The notes beneath the pieces were generated by a model that saw only the letters and a program-made list of their open reading frames with translations, was not told where the DNA came from and did not search any database. From Proteromonas lacertae (Eukaryota > Sar > Bigyra > Opalinata > Proteromonadidae), in assembly GCA_002245135.1 (NCBI GenBank), contig NGBS01000001.1, forward strand, positions 1 to 64,000: a DNA stretch of 64,000 nt, in the 5' to 3' direction. How positions within the stretch are numbered: the stretch's first letter is position 1; every line of letters begins with the position of its first letter. The position numbers and the translations under genes were made by a program. This document shows, piece by piece, positions 31,040 to 43,788 of this stretch.

Positions 31040-31467
31040 AAATCTTAAAAATAATAAGAAGACTAATATTTATTTCTCTTATATTCTTTATCATTCTATA
31101 AAAAGTATATATATCATACAAAAAATAAAAAAAAATAATATGCTTGAAAAATGTTTGTGTGAAAACACTATGACGTCAGAAGGTGTATAATTCTTAATTC
31201 CTGTAAAACTGCTACTTTTTATTATAACATAATACTAATATATTAATATTATATTTGACATATACATGATGTGTACTACAGTTTTATGTAGGTTTTGAAA
31301 CATATTATAACAATTTTATGTTGAACAAAATAGTTGTCTATATTACAAACTAAATATATATTTGAACATAACTCATCGTCAACATCATAAATATGATATT
31401 AGTTTTGAAAAAAGTCTTCTTAACGCCCAACGGCGCATTTAGCTCAACGGCGCACAACAATATTCCT
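31040..31467. repeat. Diverged relative of repeat R1
   Basis: Shared landmarks with R1 occur in the same order: TATGACGTCAGAAGG, TTCTTAATTCCTG, TACATGAT, ATCATRAATATSATATTAGTTTTGA, a short tandem duplication, and AACAATA at the end. In R1 the duplicated unit contains CCGCCATACGGGG; here it is CAACGGCGCA (twice, around TTTAGCT). Homology fades upstream, so the 5' limit is uncertain. A family whose 3' tandem unit differs while the end is retained is notable. Confidence 0.65.
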
Positions 31468-31583
31468 TAAACTTTATGATTATTATGTATGATTATGAGG
31501 TTAGATGATATGCTGAGTTGATAATATAATTTTCTAATTATATATATTATTCTTTGAAAAACCGATTTGACCATCGGGTGATG

Positions 31584-32211
31584 CTGTCGCGCGCGATAAA
31601 GAAATTTGCGCGGTAAAGGAAGTAATAAGTTTCCATTAAAGTGAATATGTTAATACTTATTTGGAAGGCCGAGTAAATATAAATATAACATTATTTTGTC
31701 TAATAAATTACATATGTTGAAATTGTTATCAAGTTTTCAATAAGATTTATATCATCTATTATTAATCTTTGTAATTATTTTTTTATTTAAATCGCTAGAA
31801 TATATTAGCATATATGTCTTATTATCATATTGATATATATATAGCACCCTTTAAAAAAATATTAAAGAAAAAAGAAAATACGTTCAAGCCTTCTTCAAGC
31901 CAATATTTTATTTTTTATTTCAAACCATCGTAACATCGATTTTGTTTAATCTTTTCATCAAAGAACTGTTTATTTCAATTTCTTCCTGTGATATATGCAA
32001 TAAAAATAATGTTAAATGATAGAAATAATTAAGATGGATATAAAGTGAATATTTATGAATAATTGAACATAACTATTGTATATGACTGTTATAAGACAAA
32101 ATGATTATATATTCATGCATAGCGTAATGACATTAACAATAATATTATATTAGATCTAAATATAAACAATTACTTCCTTTATCGCGCAAATTTCTTTATC
32201 GCGCGCGACAG
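31584..32211. mobile_element. MITE with CTGTCGCGCG ends, copy 2
   Basis: A 628-bp element. Both ends read CTGTCGCGCGCGATAAAG when oriented outward-in, and the inverted match continues for more than 40 bases (AAATTTGCGCG then GTAAAGGAAGTAAT or ATAAAGGAAGTAAT). ATG flanks both sides, a possible 3-bp target duplication. The interior is non-coding; paired TCAAGCC motifs lie at 31884 and about 31895. The superfamily is uncertain; CGCG-rich ends and a 3-bp target hint at a CACTA/PIF-like or unknown DNA transposon. Confidence 0.85.
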
Positions 32212-32364
32212 ATGCACTTTTTGATTTTCTGATATTCAAATTTTATGCATAATAATAATTAATACAATCATACTATGAAGTTATATTATGTTATAAAAGA
32301 GAAATAATTCTTCAAAGAAAAACAAACAAGCTTTTTGGCTTGATAATCATTTTTCATTAAATTT

Positions 32365-32976
32365 ATGACTGAAATAAGTCTACCGTCTGATGCATCAAGC
32401 GAAGAAGGATTAGATTTCAATTTTTCAGAGACTTACTGGAATTATGCTGAAGTTTAAAAAAAACGATAAATGTATATGTATCAAATGTAGTAATCAATAC
32501 AAATGTAATGTTAAAAAAGGTAAAGCCATAAAAGGGCATATGATGAGTCATCATAACTACAAAGATCCAGTTGATAGTAAAATAAATGTGGAAGATATAG
32601 AAGAAAATTTATTTAAGTTTATTACTTACAATGCAGTTAGTACTACAATATTAGATTCAACAGAATTCAGAATATTCTGTTATAAGCTGGGATAATACTT
32701 AACACCTCGCAGAGATGTATATAATGATTATTTAAGAAATAAATCTGCAGAAGTAAAGGTATAAAGTTCTATTATATTTAGGATAAATTAAAAAAAGAAT
32801 TACATGGACGATATGTTAGTCTAACAATAGACGGCTGGAAGAGTCCAGCCTCAAAGGAGTATATTGGAATTGCATGCTTTTATTTAGATACTTCCATGAA
32901 AATAATCACTCATACAATTGCTATTTCAGAAGTAGAAGATGAGTGTAGTAGTACTATCTTAGAACAAGTTTATAGG
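32365..32976 (+). mobile_element. hAT transposase N-terminal half, broken, with 23-nt intron
   Basis: The frame starts MTEISLPSDASSEEG and contains a BED-type zinc finger: SETYWNYAEV, CICIKCSNQYKC and HMMSHH. A one-base frameshift lies between YAEV and KKNDK, and an in-frame TAA lies after CYKLG. A 23-nt GT-AG intron (after SAEVK, before DKLKKE) restores the frame leading into VSLTIDGWKSPASKEYIGI, the hAT catalytic-region signature with its Asp. It ends at ILEQVYR, where another hAT-type element begins at 32977. Confidence 0.8.
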
Positions 32977-34044
32977 TTACCGACGGAGATAGGTCAAATC
33001 CTATAGGTTTTGCCTTGACCGTCGGTCGGTCAAGCCTTACAAGCCGTATATTATAAAATCTATTTTAATTCATTATATACTAATTTTCCCTTCATAAAAA
33101 CTATCTTATAATATATTTTAATACTTGATTCATATATTTTCAATTCAATAAAATAATTTTTAACTTTTTATAAAGAATTGCAATTTTATACTCAACAATA
33201 ATTAGGTATTTTATATAATTATGTTCTTATTTATTTCTACTAATCATCAGTTTCATTTGTAATCTATCACATGATAAATTTGATTTGGATAAGTTACTTA
33301 TTTGTCCAGCCTCGTAAAATATTCTTTCTGGCTATGAAGATGCTGCTAGACTGTTTAAACTGTTCTTGGCAAGTATGTATACCCTAGGAAACTTGGACTT
33401 TAATGATAGCCAGATATTTCCAATGGTTTCAGAAGTGCTGTAATGAATATCATATTGCAAATATTCTTGTACTTCATTTGGCATAATTAATCTCTTTCTT
33501 TTTACTGCAAATGCATTTATCAAGGCTTTTTATCTTTAACATATTATACCAAAAGGTTTTGTATAAGTTAAAATTAAGATGTTTAAGAATATTTGCCTCT
33601 TTTAAGGCAATAACTTCACGAGCCGCTCAAATTGGTAAAACTATACTCCTAGAATATATAATGATAGATTATATTAGATAAATTTATGATAATTTTAAGA
33701 AATGATTAATGTCAAGCTAAAAGTTTGCCATTTTTTCTTTCAAATTTTTATAATCATTCTATACTTTATATTACATATATAACACAATAGAATAACTCAT
33801 TGGTAAGGTTAGATTCAATTATGAAGAAAGAAAAAAGCTCATCGACCGACGGTTAATTCGGTATTTTATAGAATGATATATAGAGCTTGAATTCAATATG
33901 TACAGTTAGATAATATTATTAATATCACATGTTTAGGAGGAGGTCAGCTAATAGTTACTACAGCCTGGTGTCGGTCAACATTTGTTTATTGACCTACGAC
34001 CGATCGGTTTTCTCCGTCGGTCATGACCGATTTATACAACCCTG
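32977..34044 (-). mobile_element. Second hAT-type element, truncated, inserted in the first
   Basis: The right end, read inward, is CAGGGTTGTATAAATCGGTC, a classical hAT terminus; the ACCGACGGAGA block after it recurs inverted at the left edge (about 32980), whose outermost bases are lost. Internal CCGACGGTC-type repeats flank both sides. On the minus strand the hAT C-terminal dimerisation domain is readable (NEVQEYLQYDIHYS, IWLSLKSKFPRVYILAKNSL, PERIFYEAGQIS, LSCDRLQMKLM) with one TAG before PERIF. It directly follows the other hAT remnant and so probably landed within it. Confidence 0.75.
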
Positions 34045-34256
34045 ATTATTCCTATAAATAAAGGAATAATACTCAATTTATATCCTTTCAGTATAACTCC
34101 TAACATAATTTTCGTTGAATTTTTCCTTACTACTAACATAAATGGAAACATATATATTAAGAAATTGCAACATCCCCATTGATGTATACTTCCTAAGGAA
34201 GTAATAATTATAACCAAAAACAAACATTTATAACAATTAAATAACACTATTTAGTT

Positions 34257-34828
34257 TTAGTTATCAGATTTCATTCTTTCAAGTATTTCAATTTCTTTCT
34301 TCAATTCTGCAATTCTTCTATCTGCTTTTTTAATCTTTTCGTCAACGCCATGATCTCTTTTTCTAAATTCCTTACTGGTAGTGTAATTTATGAATTTATT
34401 AATTCTATTACTCATTGAGTCTATCATACTACCTGAATGCATTAATATATCATAATTATTCTCATCTAACATAACAGTATTACTTCCACTTCTTGTAATT
34501 TCTCTATTTCATAAAATGAGTAAATATACGAATTTGATGTATGATATTCTGAATTTACACAATCAGTACATATATCATTCGATTGATCAATTGTTTGATT
34601 CTTGTCAGGTGTTGATAATGGAGTTGTGTTTATTCTTTCAGAAATTTCTTCATCATATTTCTGTGTAATGTCATTTTCCTATCAAAAGCCTATAACAATT
34701 TCATTAAATACGGTCAATTTGTTGTTAATTGAGGATGATTCATTATTTGACTTAATTTTTTTATTTATTTTATCTGCAATATCATTCTTTGATGTACTAT
34801 TATCTTGATTTTTTCTTTTAGAAGGCAT
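34257..34828 (-). CDS. Small nuclear-type coiled-coil protein, unrecognised
   Basis: The start MPSKRKNQDN (34828) is basic and NLS-like. A 33-nt intron (34679-34711, GTATTT...GATAG) and a 26-nt intron (GTATAT...AAATAG) keep the frame open to a stop at 34257, giving about 170 residues. The central part reads SEITRSGSNTVMLDENNYD; the C-terminal part is a coiled coil (EKIKKADRRIAELKKEIEIL). I do not recognise the family; a chromatin or complex-assembly role is only a guess. A TGGCGCGAAAA sequence just upstream (34846) resembles an E2F site. Confidence 0.6.
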
Positions 34829-34933
34829 ATGTGAAGAAAACAATAAATGGCGCGAAAATAATTCTAAAAATTATATTCGTTTCATAATTCTTTAAAAACA
34901 AAAAATTCATAAATACAATAAATATTTAGTCTT

Positions 34934-35633
34934 CTAGTTTTTATTTTTTAATTGATTTATAATTGGATTACCTGATGGGCCTTGAAAAACTGTTCCATTT
35001 GATAAAGGTAAATCTAATTTTGGAATAATTCTTCGTTTTTTTAGAATTGGAGTATTTCTATCAACTGAGTCTTTACATTTGTCAATGTCTGAATTATCTA
35101 CTAAACAATTTTGAGTTTTTCTTACTATTTCTCTCTCTTCTTCTAAATTCTTTCTTTTAGATTGATACGAGTGTTTTTCTCCTGGAATACATTTTGCATT
35201 TGGTTCTAATTCATATGCTTTTTTTATCCATGCCTTATATTCTCTTTCCAACTATTAATCATAAAGAATTCCTAATAATACAAATTCAGCTCTTTCTTTG
35301 AATTCTTTTATTTTATGTGCTGAATAATTTCGATTCACTTCTAATTGTTCTACATTGTACTGTAATTCTTTTTTGATTTTTGGTAACCACTTCCTTATAT
35401 CTCTAGATGTTTTCACAGTATCTCTATATTATCAAATTATAATGCATTTCTATACAAAGGTGGTCTTTCATAACTTCTTATTTGATCTTTATCTTTTGCT
35501 ATTACAAATCTGTAGAATAATTAAGAAAATATTCAAATTAACATAATATATATGGAAAATGATATATTTATCTCACTCTTCTGTTTTTCAGAATTTCTTG
35601 CCATTCTGGTGTATGAAAATATTTTCGTTGCAT
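34934..35633 (-). CDS. Basic helical protein, unrecognised
   Basis: Probable start MQRKYFHTPEWQEILKNR at 35633. Later exons read IAKDKDQIRSYERPPLD, RDIRKWLPKIKKELQYNVEQ and KIKEFKERAEFLEREYKAW, joined by 32- and 30-nt introns, with the stop at 34934. The first junction, near 35470-35570, has the right frame but no perfect GT-AG placement. The protein is mostly helical, ends with a basic proline-containing tail, and I cannot name it. Its ATG is only 34 bases from the divergent V-ATPase C start. Confidence 0.6.
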
Positions 35634-35667
35634 TTCATTCCCCTCATTTTAGATTTTCTTTTGTTTT

Positions 35668-37013
35668 ATGTCAATTCAATCTGAAGGACTTTATTTTATT
35701 GCAGTTCCAGAGGAAGATAAACCTAATGGAGGATATGATGATATTGAAAAATGCATTAGTTCGTCAGTTAACTCATTTTGTGGTATTTTATGTTTTATTA
35801 GGTTTTAGATATTCACCGATTTGAAATACCGAAATTACCAGTTGGTACCCTTGAAATATTGATGGTATTTTTTATATAAGTATATTTTGTATGTAGGTTC
35901 TTTCAGAAGAACTTATCAAAGTGGATACTCAAGGAAGAGGCGTATTAGATAAAATTAGAAAGGCTTATTATGAATTAGTCCAAGAAGGTAGTAGAAATTC
36001 ATTGTTAGTTGCAAATGGAACAATATTAGATTATTTAAAGAGTTTTGTGTGGAATGAGACAAGTTTTTCAAAGACAGACAAACTCCAAGAATTGTCTAAA
36101 AAGATATCTGATGTATATATTGTTCCATTTATTAATTGAGAATAGAAATTTGTTAATGAAGAAACAGAAATTCGTAAAATGAATAACAGATATACAGAAA
36201 TAAAGAATCAACTTGTAGCATTGAAGCGTAAGAGCGGTACAACGTTATTATCTGCTCCAATATCCTCAATATTAACAAACGATGTAATATTGCAAGGAAC
36301 AGGAGGTATGACTCCATCTGAATTATTCATAAATACTGATTTTATGAAAACTATAGTTATTGTTATATCAAAGTATATATATATATATATATATATATAT
36401 TAATAGAACTCAAGAAAAGGAATTCTTAGCATCTTATGAGAAGTTATATTCCATCACCAATAATACAAATGGAACAGTAATGTATGGAACAATACCAAAA
36501 TCAGCAAGAAGAATTATTGAAGATAAAGATAGTTATGTTTTATATACTATAGTTATCTTGAAGAAATTTGAAAATGAAATTAATGAGATATGTAAAGAAC
36601 ATCATTATCATATTCGTGAGTATGATCTTGCTGAAGAAACAGATAAACCAGAAATAAAAGATGAAGAGAAAATAGCAAAATTAGAAAATGAAGAGAAGAA
36701 TATGAAATCGAGTATTACTAGATGGTGTAGACCTCATTTCAGTGATATTTATCAAGCTTGGGTGCATCTAAAAGTGATTCGTGTTTATATTGAAGCTATC
36801 TTGAGATATGGTTTACCTCCTAAATTCATTTCAGCAATTATTAAAGTAAGACCAAAGATGGAAAAGAGGTTAGAAAAATCTTTAATTACAAAGTATGAAC
36901 ATTTAGGAGGTAAAATAAAGGCATATGAAAAAGATAGTAACAGCAGTATTATTGGTGGATCAGATACTACTAATTATCCATTTGTTTGTATTAATATTGA
37001 ACGATTAGCTTAA
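35668..37013 (+). CDS. V-type proton ATPase subunit C
   Basis: Five exons (35668-35779, 35809-35864, 35897-36112, 36146-36372, 36407-37013) give 405 residues, close to the usual 380-390. Family hallmarks in order: IPKLPVGTLEILMVLSEEL (N-terminal head/foot), NGTILDYLKSFVWNE, GTTLLSAPISSIL, SYVLYTIVILKKFENEIN, HIREYDLAEE, and near the C terminus DIYQAWVHLKVIRVYIEAILRYGLPPKF, the most conserved stretch of subunit C (shown here to its key residues AWVH and LRYGLP). The subunit links the V1 motor to the stator stalks and controls assembly. Introns are 29-34 nt; the fourth is almost pure (TA)n. Confidence 0.93.
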
Positions 37014-37141
37014 TATTGAAAGATGTTGAAATATTATATTTGTTATTATGTTATTGCTTTAATAGTTTTGTTGAATAGAAATAATTTGATATTCATATAT
37101 AATATAAATTAAAAAAAATCATCATCATATCTTTTGAATTG

Positions 37142-38692
37142 CTATGATTTATTTCCTTGTTCTCTTAATTTTTGTATTTTCTCTCGAATTGCAATCATTC
37201 TTGGGTCATCTGTTTTAGTTGGAGGGACAATTCCGCTAGAACCGTTGGCTTTATTGCTATTAATTCTTTGAACTTGAGTATTCAATACTCTTTCATGTAA
37301 AGATTCTAATCTTGCTGAAAATGCTGATTTTGGCTCAGACTATTAAATGTATATAAATATGATAAAATACTGGTAGGTTATATTGAGATTTCAATTGTTT
37401 CAATCTTTCTTTCACATCCATAGCAGTGTTTGATTGCAAATAATTATTTGTCAAATTCATTGTTCTTTCTTTAGAAGCAATTGTATCTAATTCTCTTATA
37501 ATGTAAGTACTATAAACAGACCCTAACTGTTGAAGGTAAATATCAATATTAATCTGAGGATGTTGTTGTTTAAACTCATATAACATAGGAATAGTTGGAC
37601 AAGAATTAATCTCTTTTCTTGTTAATTTTGCTATTTCTTGTGTTATATTCTGAAGCATTTGCTGTAATCTAGCAATATTATCATCTTCATCATCATCTTC
37701 ATCTTCATTATTGTTATTATTATTATTATTCTGTAATAAACTCATAATCTTTGAATATAATACATCTTGTAATGAAAACTTATTAATTTGTGTTTGTAAT
37801 AAATCATATTGTGATTCTACATAATCTCTAATCAAATCATCCAAAGTTAAATCCATTGAATTCTGATATCTTTTGTATAAAAGAGATGAATATATTTTAT
37901 TTAATGATGGTATAAATATCTCACAATTGATTCTACTGTATGGTTCACTTTGTTTTGCTTCAGCATGTCTTATTTTATCCAACATCTTTAATATTACTTG
38001 TAACTTCTGTTCAACGTATTTTTCTCTAATACTTGTCAAGTATAATGTTTGACAAATTGCTGCTAATAACAGTGTTGTATTTGCTGATTGTAATACACGA
38101 ATTAATACATGTTGAAATGCTTGTGCTAAATCCTTTAATTGATCATTCTCCTGTAGTGTATCTCCTAATAACCCCTTTAATGATAATTGTAATAGATTTT
38201 CAAGAGATTTTTCACTTATCAATTGTGCAATTCTGGGTTGTTGGAATATTGCCATAAATCCTGATAATGTAACAGATAACATTCGTGAATCTACTTCACT
38301 TCCTTTAATATTATCGCCTAATGATAATCTTGCACATTCTATCAAATCTGTTACTAATTTATCCCACTTCATGTTTATTAACTCATCAATTGAATCACCT
38401 TCTAACACTAATTTTACTATAATCTTGCATGAATCAACAGCATCATTGTGATCTCCACGATATAAATCGATAATTTGATATGGAAGAACTCCTGTTTCAT
38501 ATCTTATTATTATATTCTCTAATTTTAATATTATTCTATCTATTATTGGCATTTCTTCATCTGATTCAGTTTCTTCCTCTTGTTCTTCTTGTGGTAGTGG
38601 TTCTCTTGAATATAGTGGCGAATCTACATAACTATCACCTAAACTCATTCTCTTAAAGTTAAATACTTACATAACATTAAAGAACTAAATAG

Positions 38693-38732
<40 letters not shown>

Positions 38733-41700
38733 AAATGATATATTTGAATCACTGCTTAATGCAGTTACATTTGCATCTGAATTAACATAATTCTCTCCAT
38801 CCTCAACTTCTCCTTCTTGATATTGATATTGATCTTCACCATAATTATAATTGTAATTTCCATATACATCTTCATCTGTATATTGTTCTACTTCTTGTTG
38901 TTGTTGTTGCATCTCCTCTTCATAATTATCTTCTTCTTCTTCTGATGCTGCTATTACTACAGGTCTTTGTCTTGGTGGTGTATATCTTGGTATTCCACTA
39001 TTTCGCTGTTGTGCTATTAATGGATGTGGTGGAGGTGTTTTCTTAGCTCCAACATATGGTGATGTATGGATTTTCTATTAAATAATAATTAATATTAATA
39101 ATATTATGATTATACAGTATCAGGTATTTCAATATTGGAATGTTTAATTCTTTCTGCTATAAGATCTTGTATTTTTTTTGGTAAATCAGGTACTAAAGCG
39201 TATATTCTTTCCACTACATATTCAAACTCAATATATAATTGAATAGTTATTTCTAATGCTGAATTTCTAATATCTTTATCATCACTACCAACCAATTTAA
39301 TAATATTCTGTAATCCCTTCTTTGGTACAGCAACACTTCCTCTATCTCTCACTAATATATTTATTTCTACTAAACACTCAGTTACTACCCTTTTATTCTT
39401 ATTATCTAATTGGTCTATTAAATATGGAACTATTTTTTCTGAATCATATAAACTCCATATTAAATTCATCAAATCATGACCACTCTTAACGAATCTAATT
39501 TTATTTGAACCAAAGAATTTCTCTAGTATTGTTGGTAAAATGATAGAAACTTCTTTATCAAGGAAATGATAACTATTATAATATAAAATATATATAATAT
39601 ATACTCTTTATTATCTAACATGGTAAATAAATTAGTGTAAAAATCAACAATTGTTGCTGTTTGAGTGGTTAAATCTCTTCCTAATAATTTCAATGTTACA
39701 TATTTCAATAATAAATCCAATATTGACACTACTTCATCTGGATTAGTTTGAACTGCTTTGATTAATAGTTTTAATGCTTGTAATACATCTACATCTTTCT
39801 TAGAAAACATTAAATCAAATAATTCAGTTGGTAAATATGGTTGGATCAATCTCTTCACATCTCCCATATATTGTTCTTCTCTTACTGTAGTATTCCATAT
39901 TGTACGATCTTTATTAATTCTATCATATTTCACTGCATCAGAACATAATATAAAGTATTCATTTGAACCACCATTCTCTATATCCACAAACATATTTGGA
40001 CGAACTTTAGCTTGTTTATTAGCTGGACCTAATGTCTTTGTAACTGGAGGAGGAATACCTGATGATTGTTTTGTAGATGGCATTTCTGTTTTTGCATAAA
40101 CATTCTTCTTCTTCATTTGCAGTGGAGAACTACCTTTGATTATATCATTCTGAAACATTATATTGTTATTGTTGTCATTTATATTAGCAGATTCAAATAT
40201 ACTATCTAATCTAGGTTGTACCTGTCTTAATACAGCTGGTTTATAATCTCTAGTAGCATTAATAATTGGATTTCTACCTAAATGTTGAACTACAATAATT
40301 AAACAACTTTCAGCAACATCTCTTACAGCCTTTAAATTATCTTGTATTGATTCAACTAATGGTTCAACTAAACAATCAAATGTATTAGTTTGTTTATTAT
40401 TTAGATACTTAATCAACCATGATAGTACTTCTAATTTATTCTTATTCCCTTTTATAACATCAGCTACATATGGAATAACACTGTTTATTGATGATATATC
40501 ACCATCATGATCTACCCATTTATCTAATGTATCATATAATACAGAGGTTATATTCTTTCTACTATTTGTTGATATACCTAACATATATGGCAATACTGAT
40601 TTATTGAATTGTGTAATATCTGGACCAACACAAGCTGCTAAATATCCTAATACTTCGACAGCTTTAGATTGAAGATTCTGATTTGGTTCGAATTTAATTC
40701 TGTCTCTTAATGCTAATACTACTTCTTTCACTGTAGGTGTTAATTCAATTTGAAATGTTGATTGCAATAATACACTCAAATCTGACATTGCTTGATTTCT
40801 ATTCTTCCAAGCTTCTTTGTTTGAATTATCAGTTAATTTGACTAATAAAGGCTGTAATTGTTTAGATATATCAACTGCTCTCATAATATCATTATTATTA
40901 CCATTATTATCTTCTTCACCCTCTATTTCTATTGGTGGAACATAATCTACTTTATATTCTGCTTTAGAAAGTGCTGTTTCTATTGTATTAGTTAATTGAT
41001 TGGAGAGATTATAACATGTTAACATTGGTGATAATTGTGGTCCAAGTTGTTCATATAATGATGTTAATACTTTTAATGATTCATTCTTTGCTGATGAATT
41101 AGGAGATTGTAAACACTATTATATTATAATATATATATATATATACAGTATTAGCAGTAACATAATCCAATATACACTTTATATCCAATTTATTTATACC
41201 AAAATCACTAATTGCTTTTGATAAATATGATAATATAGTAACATGTACTGCCATTGATTTAGTGGGGATAATTAATGGAATTATTAAATCAATAGTCCAT
41301 TTTGGTGATATCTTTATTGATGATTGGTTGTATATTTCTATTAGAAATGGAGATAATCTTCTTTCACTTATCTTCTCAACTGTATTCTTAATCATGTAAT
41401 TAAATAATTTCTTCTGTTTTGGTGCTTTTTGTGCTAATAATTGTAATATTTCATACACACCTAATGCTACATTCAATACTCCGACTTTAAACCCTTTATT
41501 AAGTGAATATAAGTATATTAACAAAGGTTCAACCATATTACTATCATCTTCAAGAGTATTGACATATTCTTTAATATCATTGTAACTCTTAGATTTCTCA
41601 AGCCAAACTGAATTAGTGATATTTACTTTAATCTCTTCCCAATTTGGTATTTCACTATTATCTAATACCATCATTGCATCTTCTAATGAAATCATTGGTT

Positions 41701-43788
41701 CTAATGGTAATTCGTTCATTGATGATTGTTTATTATTATCTCTTCCTGAAGTAATGCCTTTCTTTATTGATATTTTTGCACTGGATGCTCCTGATTTTGC
41801 TCCTAATTGAGATATCTTCTTTCCTCCTCCACCACCACCACTTGGTTTATGATAATATCCTGTATCTGGAGATGCTGGTGGAGTTAAACCTTTTCTATTG
41901 GATATTAATGGAGATGATGGAGTTTTCTTCAATGTTTGTCCTGCAGATAATGGAGCTTCAATACCATAATTACTAGATGTATTTGATAATTTATATGTAT
42001 TAGTTACTTTCTTATATAACATTATATTCTGTTCTTTCAACTGTATTAATAATTGTTTAGTAAATGGATAATCTAAACCAAATAATCTTAACATTTCTAA
42101 TGAAAATTCATAAATACCTTCTCTCACTTGTAAGTTTCCATCTGAGAAACAACTGATAAATGCTTGTAAGGTAATACTAATATCACTATCTGGCATATCT
42201 TTTAATTGACTTGTTATATATCTCATTATTGAATATCTGATCTGTGGTAATGGCTGACTACTTGATATATTTTCAAATAATACTTTTGATGCTTCTGAAT
42301 ATGGGATACAATATTTTGTCAATGATTCTAAGATTTTGTTAATTGATTCTTCTAATTGTGTTTTTTTGTTTTTATAATATGGTATTATCCATTTCAATAG
42401 ACCTTTTGCTTCTCTTCTCATATCACTTCTTCTACCTTCTATCAAACACCAGATTGCATTCAATCCATGAATTTGTATTTGTAAATTACTATTTCGTGTA
42501 ACTAACTTCACTAATGATGAATACAATTCACTGTAATCACCTTCTTCGATTTTTGGATGTGAACCACAAGTATTTATGATTATGTCCAATGCTTCACATT
42601 TTACATTCCATTTTGGACTTTCTATCTTTTTAGCATAATCTCCTTCCTTCATGGCTTTTTTAATATTCACATAAGGTAAATCATCATAATTTTCACTATC
42701 AAGACCATCAGCTGAACCACATACTTCTGGAAGAGGTTCATTCGCTATTTCTTTGAAATTTGGTTCTAAATCAGTAATTAAATTGGAATTGACTTTATTA
42801 ATCCAAGGTTTGACTGCATCTCGAACATAACGGTATAATTCAACCACATAATTCTTAAATGCTTTTACTACAATTTGATTGGTTGCTTTACCCAATATAC
42901 CTATAACATCATAATAATAGGAAATTGGAACTCCTTTTGGACCAAATTTAGATATAGCATAAATGTAACACTTCAGTATATTCACAGGTATTTTTGGTTT
43001 TCTGTTTGACAAGCCTTTAGCTAAGATTTCAAAAATTGTGGAATGATTCTCAGGACTGTCTAGTAATGTATTAATTATTTCACATCCTTTGTTAGATGTT
43101 GTGTCTTTTAAACCGCCAAGTACTTTATTTATCATATCAGGAATAATTTCAGTAATTTCTTCTAATGTTAACTGACAATGTTGAACATAAAATAAGACTG
43201 AATCTAATCCTACCATTTGTGCTTGAGCATTGTTATCATTAATTACTGGCATTATAAAATAACTGTATTGAGATAATACTGTTGGATTAGCTTCATTTTC
43301 TTTTAAAACCTTCTTTATATCTGCATAAGCCTTCTTTCTTACGTTTACTTTCTTCATTAAAACTCTTTGTTCAAGAGGAAGTCTATATAATTATATATAT
43401 AAAGTTCAAATACTTGCAATCATCACAAGGACAATCATCTTTTCCAGTACATTGAATTTCGTTCTATTTATAATAAATATAAATTATAAAATAGTATATA
43501 TACAGTTGCTTCAGGAACAACTCCTGAAGAAATACCAGCCATTTCTTCCATAGCTCCTCTATATATTAAAAAATATACTTAATACCGACATTTAGAACAT
43601 TTACAATTGGCATCTCTTGTACAAACCTCATCTTCCTATACATGTAAAAATAGAATTAATTAATACTTGATTTTGTGGTTTACTAATAGTTTGCATATCC
43701 GCGAGAGATGCTCTATACAATATAATAATAAATGAGCTTACGTGCACATAGGACAGGTACATGAAGCATTTCTAGTACAAACTGACAT
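37142..43788 (-). CDS. XMAP215/Dis1/CKAP5-family microtubule polymerase with Cys-rich N terminus
   Basis: About 2,070 residues over at least ten exons. TOG domains are recognisable from LPLEQRVLMKKVNVRKKAYAD onward (compare the CKAP5 start LPVDQK...KARLSGYEEA) through HEAT-type repeats at 43.3-39.1 kb. A Pro/polyQ linker follows, then the conserved C-terminal domain (DAVDSCKIIVKLVLEGDSID; LENLLQLSLKGLLGD; VLIRVLQSANTTLLLAAICQ), which binds partners at centrosomes/spindle poles. The ATG at 43788 is unusual: four short exons before the TOG region encode CTRNASCTCPMC, CTRDANCKCSKC and CTGKDDCPCDDC, each followed by a phase-2 intron. The junction near 38.66-38.78 kb is long and unresolved. Confidence 0.85.

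Noticed and set aside
34032-34247. 71-residue minus-strand frame as a gene
   Set aside because: It overlaps the hAT terminus at 34044, lacks domain features and has AT-rich spacer composition.
34679-34696. An 18-nt intron in the coiled-coil gene
   Set aside because: A 33-nt intron (34679-34711) with the usual GTAT donor explains the same frame and fits the other introns, so the extreme length is not needed.
38697-38732. (TA)n tracts near 38.7, 36.37 and 41.13 kb as microsatellites of interest
   Set aside because: They lie in or next to short introns of expressed genes and are ordinary for this AT-rich genome.
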